Part shown: positions 8,168 through 13,164 of the stretch, in pieces
Layout: each line of letters starts with the position of its first letter
Position numbering within the stretch: position 1 is the first letter of the stretch
Assembly (NCBI GenBank): GCA_902489335.1
Contig: CABTZO010000027.1
Coordinates: 1 to 13,164 of the forward strand
Source of the DNA: an uncultured Oscillospiraceae bacterium
GTDB taxonomy: Bacteria; Bacillota; Clostridia; Oscillospirales; Acutalibacteraceae
Direction: 5' to 3'
DNA: 13,164 bases
Made by a program: the position numbers and the translations under genes
Notes under the pieces: model-generated
The model's input: the letters and a program-made list of their open reading frames with translations, nothing else
The model's database searches: none
Told to the model about the DNA's origin: nothing

Positions 8168-8192
8168 GTAGCGGGCGATTATCAATCGCCCG
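8168..8192 (+). repeat. REP-like palindrome 2B with GTAG head
   Basis: GTAG (8168-8171) precedes arms CGGGCGATT (8172-8180) and AATCGCCCG (8184-8192). The element is identical to palindrome 2A over its whole length. Confidence 0.82.
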
Positions 8193-8242
8193 TTGCCTTA
8201 TTTTTTTGATTAAATATTTTTATTTCTACGTAAAACAATGAA

Positions 8243-8267
8243 CGCAGGACCTATAATCCTGCGCTAC
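8243..8267 (-). repeat. REP-like palindrome 3B with GTAG head
   Basis: Arms CGCAGGA (8243-8249) and TCCTGCG (8257-8263) form a 7-bp stem; CC against AA next to the loop is mismatched. CTAC is at 8264-8267. It is the first hairpin downstream of folT on the minus strand, but no continuous U-tract follows it there. Confidence 0.78.
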
Positions 8268-8274
8268 GGTGTGG

Positions 8275-8302
8275 TCTAAAATCTAATGTCTAACATCTAA
8301 AT
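8275..8302. repeat. Four tandem copies of a 7-nt repeat, TCTAA plus two variable bases
   Basis: Copies start at 8275, 8282, 8289 and 8296. Single copies flank the palindrome clusters at 7893-7899 and 8086-8092. The last base of the fourth copy is the first base of the folT stop codon (TCA at 8302-8304 on the plus strand). Confidence 0.75.
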
Positions 8303-8847
8303 CAGTTAATGCTTTTTTTGCTCATCTTTTTTACAACTTCGTCAGCCTTATTCAAAACAAAGAAAAGCACTGTTGCTTCAATCGGTATAGTAATCAGTAT
8401 TCTGACAAGTCTCTGCGACACGTAGAAAAGATATCCTTTTCCATATAAAACCGAAAGCCAAAGGGGAGTTAAACCTAAACTGATAACTACATTGACAGTA
8501 ACAACGGCAGCTAAAATTCTTCCAAAAGTCAATTTCTTTTTAAACAAAAACAGACCATATAAAAAGCCAGTCAAGAAATTGTTGAAAGTGAAACCTACAA
8601 AAAATGCTCCGCCGTCATTTTTTATCGCAAAATTCAATAAGTCTACAATAATACCCATAAGTCCGGCTAAAATCGGGCCATACAAATATCCACAAAGGGC
8701 AAAAGTTAGAAAGCCCAAAGTAATTCTGCTTGTCTGTGATAACAGAATTGTCGTGAAAAAGTGTAAAACGGTGTGTAAACTTGCCAAAACAGCCGTTCCG
8801 GTTATTGCCTTTAAATTTTTCAAGTTTTTAATTGCGTCTTTAAACAT
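8302..8847 (-). CDS. folT: Folate-specific ECF transporter S component (FolT family)
   Basis: This is the membrane substrate-binding subunit of a group II ECF transporter. It works with shared EcfA/EcfA'/EcfT units, none of which is in the window. The 181 residues form about six hydrophobic segments. Family-like stretches are RITLGFLTFALCGYLYGPILAG (41-62), the GxxxD segment GIIVDLLNF (65-73), GGAFFVGFTFNNFLTGFLYG (79-98) and TPLWLSVLYGKGYLF (127-141), then a C-terminal RLVRILITIPIE helix. I start at the ATG at 8847 because GGAGG (8855-8859) is 7 nt upstream. The frame stays open to 8994, but that extension is the riboswitch. The THF riboswitch in front of it strongly supports folate as the substrate. 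Confidence 0.9.
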   Translation of the reverse strand: MFKDAIKNLKNLKAITGTAVLASLHTVLHFFTTILLSQTSRITLGFLTFALCGYLYGPILAGLMGIIVDLLNFAIKNDGGAFFVGFTFNNFLTGFLYGLFLFKKKLTFGRILAAVVTVNVVISLGLTPLWLSVLYGKGYLFYVSQRLVRILITIPIEATVLFFVLNKADEVVKKMSKKSIN

Positions 8848-8854
8848 AAAAATA

Positions 8855-8859
8855 CCTCC
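8855..8859 (-). promoter_or_regulatory. Ribosome binding site of folT
   Basis: GGAGG on the minus strand, 7 nt before the ATG at 8847. It decides the start against the longer open frame. A second purine run, AAGGAG, lies a few bases further upstream. Confidence 0.85.
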
Positions 8860-8872
8860 ATGCTCCTTATTT

Positions 8873-8900
8873 GCCACATGAAAGTATAGATACATGTAGC
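8873..8900 (-). promoter_or_regulatory. Possible expression-platform hairpin between THF aptamer and folT
   Basis: On the minus strand GCUACAUG (8900-8893) can pair with CAUGUGGC (8880-8873), 8 bp with one G-U and a 12-nt loop. Its first two bases (8900-8899) also belong to the 3' side of aptamer helix P1, so the two pairings compete. No U-tract follows, so a terminator is unlikely. Confidence 0.4.
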
Positions 8901-9009
8901 AGCGGGATGCGACAACAACACCGTCGATTTTCATCATTCGTCCTTTTGACAACTCCCCGTTCAAAAGGCACTGCTTTTTTAACAAAAAACGCATTGCTGT
9001 CTACTCTGC
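8899..9009 (-). promoter_or_regulatory. THF (tetrahydrofolate) riboswitch
   Basis: On the minus strand the conserved 5' motif reads GCAGAGUAG, where the family usually has GGAGAGUAG. Helices read: P1 GCAG (9009-9006) with CUGC (8902-8899); P2 GACAGCAA (9001-8994) with UUGUUGUC (8918-8911), one G-U; P3 CCUUUUGA (8968-8961) with UCAAAAGG (8949-8942), perfect. The P3 loop ACGGGGAGUUG resembles the known AUGGGAUGUCG, and its GGGA (8957-8954) can pair with UCCC (8907-8904) to form the pseudoknot. The conserved CGAA...CGGUG around the small P4 hairpin is present (8940-8919). THF riboswitches sense reduced folates and repress folate transport or synthesis genes. Here the ribosome binding site lies about 40 nt behind the aptamer, so control is probably translational. 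Confidence 0.93.
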
Positions 9010-9021
9010 ATATTTTTTATA

Positions 9022-9050
9022 AATATATCATAGATATCAATTTATAGCAA
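9022..9050 (-). promoter_or_regulatory. Promoter of the THF riboswitch-folT transcript
   Basis: On the minus strand, -35 TTGCTA (9050-9045), a 17-nt spacer and -10 TATATT (9027-9022). The predicted transcription start near 9015 is a few bases before the aptamer's first helix, as expected for a riboswitch at the 5' end of its mRNA. Confidence 0.7.
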
Positions 9051-9097
9051 GTTAATAAATATAGCTTTGTTGTTTTTTTAAAATATAATTTATATAT

Positions 9098-9127
9098 TTG
9101 AATTGACTACTTGATGTAAAATATATT
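9098..9127 (+). promoter_or_regulatory. Candidate promoter of the 9176 gene
   Basis: -35 TTGAAT (9098-9103), an 18-nt spacer and -10 TATATT (9122-9127). An overlapping alternative -35, TTGACT (9103-9108), has a poorer -10 partner. The surroundings are very AT-rich, so chance matches are likely. Confidence 0.42.
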
Positions 9128-9175
9128 TGTATATTTAGGTGAAAAAGGTTAAGAGTTAAACGAAAATATTATCAT

Positions 9176-9739
9176 ATGGATGTGTTGATTATGCTTAACA
9201 AAAAAATCAAAATAAAGTCAATGATTATCTTTTCGTTGGGTTTTTGGGTACTTATATTTTTAATAGTTTTTCTTTCGATAAGGTTACATCCGAATTATCG
9301 CAAATACCAAGAGGAAAATTCAAAGATTATACCCGGGTATATCTTTGCAACAATATCACATACATCTGATAAAGAAGAAGAGGAAATAGGACGGGAAATA
9401 TGTAATGATTTTAAGTCTGTTTTATTGTTTAAAGATAAACGTTGCAAAGCTAAAGACAAACAATATTTAAACAATTATTACTATTTTGATAATGAAATGA
9501 ATGAAGATAGTTCTGAGTGGCACAGAAAACGGATTTATTCGTGTGATGCTTCAACTGATTTTATAACATGTAAAACTTTTAATAAATATGGTTATGTTTG
9601 GATTAAATACAGTGCTGAAAGATATGGCTCTCCGGGCGAGAAAGACATGATTTGGGGCGTATTCAAAAGTCTGACGCTTTTTATTATAAAAAAAGATAAT
9701 GATAAGTGGATTGTAATTGACGGTTATGAAGCTCCTTAA
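9176..9739 (+). CDS. Hypothetical membrane-anchored protein
   Basis: I do not recognise the family. The 187 residues begin with a short basic stretch (KKIKIK) and one hydrophobic segment (about 16-36), then a hydrophilic domain. This fits a membrane anchor with the C-terminal domain outside the cell. That domain has four cysteines (76, 90, 123, 132), a charged stretch (DKEEEEIGREICNDFK) and an alternating C-terminal pattern ending DKWIVIDGYEAP. Such an ending is common in small extracytoplasmic beta-rich proteins, but that is only a resemblance. The start is uncertain: neither the ATG at 9176 nor the in-frame ATG at 9191 has a good ribosome binding site. It sits alone, divergent from folT and closed by its own terminator, so it is a single-gene unit. 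The good terminator and long open frame make it likely to be real. Confidence 0.72.
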   Translation: MDVLIMLNKKIKIKSMIIFSLGFWVLIFLIVFLSIRLHPNYRKYQEENSKIIPGYIFATISHTSDKEEEEIGREICNDFKSVLLFKDKRCKAKDKQYLNNYYYFDNEMNEDSSEWHRKRIYSCDASTDFITCKTFNKYGYVWIKYSAERYGSPGEKDMIWGVFKSLTLFIIKKDNDKWIVIDGYEAP

Positions 9740-9742
9740 GTT

Positions 9743-9777
9743 AAAAACAGATGATTTTATCATCTGTTTTTTATTTG
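9743..9777 (+). terminator. Intrinsic terminator after the 9176 gene
   Basis: A perfect stem, AAAACAGATGA (9744-9754) with TCATCTGTTTT (9760-9770), has a 5-nt loop and runs into further T residues. It begins just behind the TAA stop. Confidence 0.92.
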
Positions 9778-9786
9778 TAAACTTAT

Positions 9787-9815
9787 TTGTCTTATATTTC
9801 AAACTCAGATATAAT
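9787..9815 (+). promoter_or_regulatory. Promoter of the GPH transporter gene
   Basis: -35 TTGTCT (9787-9792), exactly 17 nt of spacer, and a consensus -10 TATAAT (9810-9815). It lies between the preceding terminator and the ATG at 9849, giving a leader of about 25-30 nt. Confidence 0.7.
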
Positions 9816-9848
9816 AAATAAACAATGAAATTTTATATGGAGTAGGCG

Positions 9849-11219
9849 ATGAAAAAGTTTAACAAAAACTATCTTTTCGGTATCGGAACTCTCGGTCGAG
9901 ATATGGTATATGCAATGAGTACCATGTATATCATGTATTTTCTTACTGATGTTGTAAAAATAAGTGTAAAGGCGGTTGCAATCGTCACCGCAATTATTAT
10001 GGCGCTTAGGGTGTTTGATGCCGCAAATGATCCGTTTATGGGCTTTATAATCGACAATACTCATACAAAATACGGAAAATTCAAACCATGGATTTTAAGC
10101 GGAACGATTATGTCGTCGATTATGACAGTTTTACTGTTTATAAATTATCCCGTCAAAGAATCTGTTTATTTAATAATATTCGGTTTTGTATATCTGTTTT
10201 GGGGCATTGCATATACGGCTCATGATATAAGTTATTATTCAATGATCCCCGCTCTTTCGTCTGATCAGCACGAAAGAGAAAAAATAGGATCAATCACAAG
10301 AATTTTTGCAAATATCGGACTTTTTGCGACAGTTGTCGGCATTATTCCGATTACCAAAAAATTAGGTGAAATTTTGGGTGGAGAAGACAAGGGATATTTT
10401 GTTCTTGCAACTGTCTGCTCGGTTATTATGCTTATATTTGTTTGCCTTATGTGCCTTATTGTAAAAGAGGACAGAAGCCTTGACGTAAAATCTCAACAGA
10501 CACCGTTAAAAGAAATATTTAAGATAATTTTCAAAAATGACCAACTTATGTGGGCGGTTATCTCCATGTGTCTGTTTACTATTGCATACACGACTACTAC
10601 ATCTTTCGGACTCTATTATTTTGAATATATTTACGGAAACAAAGACATGTATTCGACTTTTGCGATTATTCTTGCTGTCAGTCAACTTTCCGCTTTAGCG
10701 ATTTTCCCCGCACTTTCAAAAAAATTCGGCAGAAAAAAGATATATTCTTTGGGAACAATTTTAGTATTCTTAGGATATTTGGTATTCTTCTTTGCAAAGA
10801 CTTTGCCGATAATCGCTTTGGGAGGAGTATTGATTTTTGTGGGCGAAGGATTTCTTCAAATTTTAATGCTTATGTTTATCTCCGACTGCGTTGAATATGG
10901 TGAGTGGAAAAACGGAAAGAGAAACGATTCAATCACAATTTCTCTTCAACCGTTCATAACAAAATTCGGAGCCGCAATAGCTTCCGGAATAGTCGGACTT
11001 ACAGTTGTTCTTGTCGATTTACACGATAAAACAGGTCCTTTAGATTTTACACCAAAAGATACCTTTGTGTTCAAACTCGGAATGTTAATTATACCGCTTA
11101 TTGCAATTGTTATAAGTTTTGTGATTTATAAAAGAAAATTTATCATTGATGAAAAATTGTTTAAGCAGATTCAATCCGAACTTAAAGAGCGAAGAAATAA
11201 AACTGACTCTTGCTTGTAA
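9849..11219 (+). CDS. Sugar:cation symporter, GPH family of the major facilitator superfamily (MelB-like)
   Basis: GPH carriers bring glycosides, pentosides or hexuronides into the cell together with Na+ or H+. The 456 residues contain about twelve hydrophobic segments. The family's cation-site motif is plain: RVFDAANDPFMG (54-65) has Asp57 and Asp61 at the positions of MelB Asp55 and Asp59. It is followed by DNTHTKYGKFKPW (69-81), the cytoplasmic loop typical of GPH proteins. A second-half motif around YGEWKNGKRND is also present. The start at 9849 has GGAG at 9839-9842, 6 nt away. No sugar-metabolic gene is adjacent, so the substrate cannot be inferred. It stands alone between its promoter and tRNA-Ala, and I see no good terminator behind it. 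Confidence 0.93.
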   Translation: MKKFNKNYLFGIGTLGRDMVYAMSTMYIMYFLTDVVKISVKAVAIVTAIIMALRVFDAANDPFMGFIIDNTHTKYGKFKPWILSGTIMSSIMTVLLFINYPVKESVYLIIFGFVYLFWGIAYTAHDISYYSMIPALSSDQHEREKIGSITRIFANIGLFATVVGIIPITKKLGEILGGEDKGYFVLATVCSVIMLIFVCLMCLIVKEDRSLDVKSQQTPLKEIFKIIFKNDQLMWAVISMCLFTIAYTTTTSFGLYYFEYIYGNKDMYSTFAIILAVSQLSALAIFPALSKKFGRKKIYSLGTILVFLGYLVFFFAKTLPIIALGGVLIFVGEGFLQILMLMFISDCVEYGEWKNGKRNDSITISLQPFITKFGAAIASGIVGLTVVLVDLHDKTGPLDFTPKDTFVFKLGMLIIPLIAIVISFVIYKRKFIIDEKLFKQIQSELKERRNKTDSCL

Positions 11220-11226
11220 GCTCAAT

Positions 11227-11253
11227 TTGTGCTATATTTTCTAATGTTATATT
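11227..11253 (+). promoter_or_regulatory. Weak candidate promoter of the tRNA-Ala unit
   Basis: TTGTGC (11227-11232) and TATATT (11248-11253) are 15 nt apart, shorter than ideal. The -10 would place the transcription start at about the first base of the tRNA. Read-through from the transporter gene is an alternative. Confidence 0.3.
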
Positions 11254-11259
11254 ACTGAC

Positions 11260-11335
<76 letters not shown>

Positions 11336-11376
11336 ATATTTTTGATTTTTCGATAGAACTTTTTCAAGGGGAATAA

Positions 11377-12477
11377 ATGAAAAGGAAAAAAATCCTAACA
11401 GTTGTCGGTGCAAGACCTCAATTTATTAAACTTGCGATGGTTTCCAAGGCCTTATGCAAAAATTTTGATGAGGTTATTGTACATACAGGTCAACACTATG
11501 ACTACAATATGTCAGAGCTTTTTTTCGAGGATATGAATATTCCGAAACCTGATTATAATTTAGGAATTTCAGGTGGCAGTCACGGTAAAATGACCGGTGA
11601 AATGCTTATCGAACTTGAAGAAGTAATGAAAAAAGAAAATCCGGATATGGTTGTCCTATATGGTGATACTAACTCGACAATGGCAGCAGCACTTGCAGCG
11701 GTAAAACTTTTAATCCCCGTTTGCCATGTGGAAGCCGGTGCAAGACTTCAAACACTTACAAATCCGGAAGAGGTCAACAGAATAGTTACTGACCACGTTT
11801 CAACTCTTTTGCTTTGCTGTACAAAATCGGCAATATCTTTTTTGGAAAAGGAAGGAAAAACCGAGCAAAACGGAGTATATCTTGTCGGAGATCCAATGTA
11901 TGATGCGTTTTTGTTTTATTCTGAAAAAGTTAAAGGTCAACTTCCTGAAAAAGTAAAGAGCATTAAGGGCCAAGATGTAAGCCTTCCAAAAGATTTTTAT
12001 TATATGACCTGTCACAGGCAGGAAAACACAAAAGATGAAAAGGTTTTAAGGACAATACTTTCGGCGATGGATACTTTGGAGTCCAAAACTATTTATCCGG
12101 TACATCCAAGAAATAAAAATACGGTTCTTGAAATTATGGATGATTATAAGAATATTATTTTCATTGAGCCTGTCGGATATTTGACTTCAGTTTATTTGGT
12201 TAATAAAGCAAAAAAAATCGTAACTGATTCAGGCGGAATTCAAAGAGAGGCTTTCTTTGCAAAAAAACAATGCGTAACTATTTTTGATTTTGTGGTTTGG
12301 CCGGAAACAATGGTAAATGACTGTAATCAGCTTGCGAAAGCGGATAAAAATGATATACTTGAAAAGTTAAATAAAAAAATTGTTTTTGATGAAGAAGATT
12401 TGTCATTTGGCGATGGTAAGGCTTCAGAAAAGATTGTATCAATAATAGGAGATTATTTTCGGAGGAATGAATGCTAA
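11377..12477 (+). CDS. wecB: UDP-N-acetylglucosamine 2-epimerase, non-hydrolysing (WecB-like)
   Basis: The family interconverts UDP-GlcNAc and UDP-ManNAc in the cytosol, supplying ManNAc for teichoic-acid linkage units or surface polysaccharides. The 366 residues match family length. Motifs are VVGARPQFIKLA (9-20), HTGQHYDYNMSELFF (36-50), YGDTNST (95-101, Asp97), HVEAGARLQTLTNPEEVNRIVTDH (117-140, Glu119 and Glu131), HRQENT (213-218, His213), VHPRN (242-246), EPVGYL (264-269) and TDSGGIQREA (283-292). The four catalytic residues correspond to E. coli Asp95, Glu117, Glu131 and His213. One oddity is IFDFVVWPETMVND (302-315), where many relatives have a LRDETEWVE-type sequence; a relative acting on a different UDP-amino sugar is possible. 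AAGGGG (11366-11371) lies 5 nt before the start. It overlaps pyrE by 7 nt. Confidence 0.92.
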   Translation: MKRKKILTVVGARPQFIKLAMVSKALCKNFDEVIVHTGQHYDYNMSELFFEDMNIPKPDYNLGISGGSHGKMTGEMLIELEEVMKKENPDMVVLYGDTNSTMAAALAAVKLLIPVCHVEAGARLQTLTNPEEVNRIVTDHVSTLLLCCTKSAISFLEKEGKTEQNGVYLVGDPMYDAFLFYSEKVKGQLPEKVKSIKGQDVSLPKDFYYMTCHRQENTKDEKVLRTILSAMDTLESKTIYPVHPRNKNTVLEIMDDYKNIIFIEPVGYLTSVYLVNKAKKIVTDSGGIQREAFFAKKQCVTIFDFVVWPETMVNDCNQLAKADKNDILEKLNKKIVFDEEDLSFGDGKASEKIVSIIGDYFRRNEC

Positions 12478-13055
12478 CTAACACAGAAGCTGAAAAACTT
12501 TTAATTGAAAATCATGTCTTACTCAATGGGCATTTCTTGCTTACTTCCGGCAGACATTCCGATAAGTATTTACAATGTGCTAAAATCTTTCAAGATTCTA
12601 AACTCAGTGCAATTTTTTGCGAAAGTTTAGCTGAAAAATTCAAAGATGAAAAAATTGACCTTGTTATAGGACCTGCAATAGGTGCAATTTTAATGTCTTA
12701 TGAGATGAGCCGTGTTTTAGGTGTTAAGAATATCTTCGCAGAAAGAGACTCAGACGGTAAAATGACGCTGCGAAGAGGCTTTGTCGTTGAACCGGGTCAG
12801 AGAGTTTTAGTCGTTGAAGATGTTGTTACAACGGGCGGATCCGTAAAGGAAGTTTTAAGCCTTTTATCAGATTTGGGCGCATTTGTTGTCGGAGTCGGTT
12901 CAATTGTTGACAGAACCGGTGGCGAAAAAGTCTTTGACTGCCGTTTTGAATCTGTATATTCAGCAAAAGTTGAAAGTTTTGATAAAGAAGACTGTCCGAT
13001 TTGTAAGGAAAACAAAATTCCTTTGGTAAAACCCGGGAGCAGAAAAATTAAATAA
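12471..13055 (+). CDS. pyrE: Orotate phosphoribosyltransferase
   Basis: It joins orotate and PRPP to make OMP, the fifth step of pyrimidine synthesis. The 194 residues carry LLTSGRHSDKYLQCAKIF (23-40), GPAIGAI (67-73), a flexible-loop region AERDSDGKMTLRRGF (90-104) and the PRPP-binding motif VLVVEDVVTTGGS (112-124). The C-terminus CPICKENKIPLVKPGS (175-190) belongs to the long clostridial/cyanobacterial type of PyrE. The start has GGAGG (12461-12465) at 5 nt and lies inside the end of wecB, so the two are translationally linked. No other pyr gene and no PyrR-type attenuator is seen, so it is separated from the main pyrimidine operon. tRNA-Leu begins only 5 nt behind its stop. Confidence 0.96.
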   Translation: MLTNTEAEKLLIENHVLLNGHFLLTSGRHSDKYLQCAKIFQDSKLSAIFCESLAEKFKDEKIDLVIGPAIGAILMSYEMSRVLGVKNIFAERDSDGKMTLRRGFVVEPGQRVLVVEDVVTTGGSVKEVLSLLSDLGAFVVGVGSIVDRTGGEKVFDCRFESVYSAKVESFDKEDCPICKENKIPLVKPGSRKIK

Positions 13056-13060
13056 AATAT

Positions 13061-13147
13061 GCCGGTGTGATGGAATTGGTAGACGTGTCGGATTCAAAAT
13101 CCGATGGTGGCGACACCGTGTCGGTTCGACCCCGACCACCGGCACCA
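13061..13147 (+). tRNA. tRNA-Leu, anticodon CAA
   Basis: A class II tRNA of 87 nt. Acceptor GCCGGTG pairs with CACCGGC. The anticodon stem TCGGA/TCCGA has loop TTCAAAA, so the anticodon is CAA (reads UUG). The long variable arm GGTG-GCGA-CACC is typical of leucine tRNAs. T stem is GTCGG/CCGAC with loop TTCGACC. Discriminator A and CCA are encoded (13144-13147). With 5 nt between the pyrE stop and the tRNA there is no room for a separate promoter outside pyrE. Confidence 0.97.
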
Positions 13148-13164
13148 AAGTTATAAAAAGAACA

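Larger units (their letters stand above)
8098..8274. repeat. Palindrome cluster, copy B of a direct repeat
   Basis: It repeats copy A module by module: palindrome 1, half palindrome, palindrome 2, an AT-rich linker with the TACGTA hexamer, palindrome 3. Palindrome 1 is perfect here but carries a bulged A in copy A. Palindrome 3 carries two mismatches here (GGACC against AATCC) but none in copy A. The cluster lies between the 3' ends of convergent genes mscS and folT. Confidence 0.9.

Noticed and set aside
7885..8275. The repeated palindromes could be taken for a CRISPR array.
   Set aside because: The palindromes differ in sequence, spacing is irregular, the spacers are themselves repeated between the two clusters, and orientation alternates.
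8492..8881. Plus-strand frame of 129 residues, rich in Lys and Pro.
   Set aside because: It lies antisense within folT, has no recognisable motif or ribosome binding site, and is a shadow frame.
8848..8994. N-terminal extension of FolT to an upstream ATG at 8994, giving 230 residues.
   Set aside because: The extension lies inside the THF riboswitch, has no membrane-protein character, and the ATG at 8847 has an ideal GGAGG.
12960..13148. Minus-strand frame with a VGVEPTRCRHHRILNPTRLPIPS-like protein.
   Set aside because: It is the antisense of tRNA-Leu and the pyrE end, another familiar artefact.

Overview
The window looks like chromosomal DNA of a low-GC Gram-positive anaerobe of the class Clostridia. 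The grounds are AT-rich coding sequence with strong GGAGG-type ribosome binding sites, an smc-ftsY pair, a nadD-yqeK-rsfS run, and a folate ECF transporter gene behind a THF riboswitch. Species cannot be named from the sequence alone.

Positions 1-7839 are one dense plus-strand block: smc (3' part only), ftsY, rdgB, nadD, yqeK, rsfS, leuS and a mscS-type channel gene. Spacings are a few bases or short overlaps, so the block probably forms one transcript. It closes at a clear intrinsic terminator (7851-7884). It covers chromosome organisation, SRP-dependent membrane targeting, nucleotide-pool cleaning, NAD synthesis, Ap4A breakdown, ribosome silencing, leucyl-tRNA charging and osmotic safety release.

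Positions 7885-8301 hold no gene. They contain two copies of a ~170-nt cluster, each with three GC-rich palindromes. In all six, a GTAG tetranucleotide flanks the hairpin, as in REP elements moved by RAYT-type transposases. The stems differ in sequence but stay paired. This is the most unusual part of the window. A 7-nt tandem repeat follows and runs into the stop codon of the next gene.

Positions 8302-9050 (minus strand) hold a folT-type folate transporter gene with a well-conserved THF riboswitch and a promoter placed just upstream of the aptamer. Divergent to it is a membrane-anchored protein of unknown function (9176-9739) with its own terminator. A GPH-family sugar:cation symporter gene (9849-11219) follows, with a strong promoter.

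Positions 11260-13147 hold tRNA-Ala(GGC), a non-hydrolysing UDP-GlcNAc 2-epimerase gene (wecB-like), pyrE and tRNA-Leu(CAA). No terminator is visible between them, so a mixed tRNA/mRNA transcript is likely. The minus-strand reading frames over both tRNAs are artefacts.
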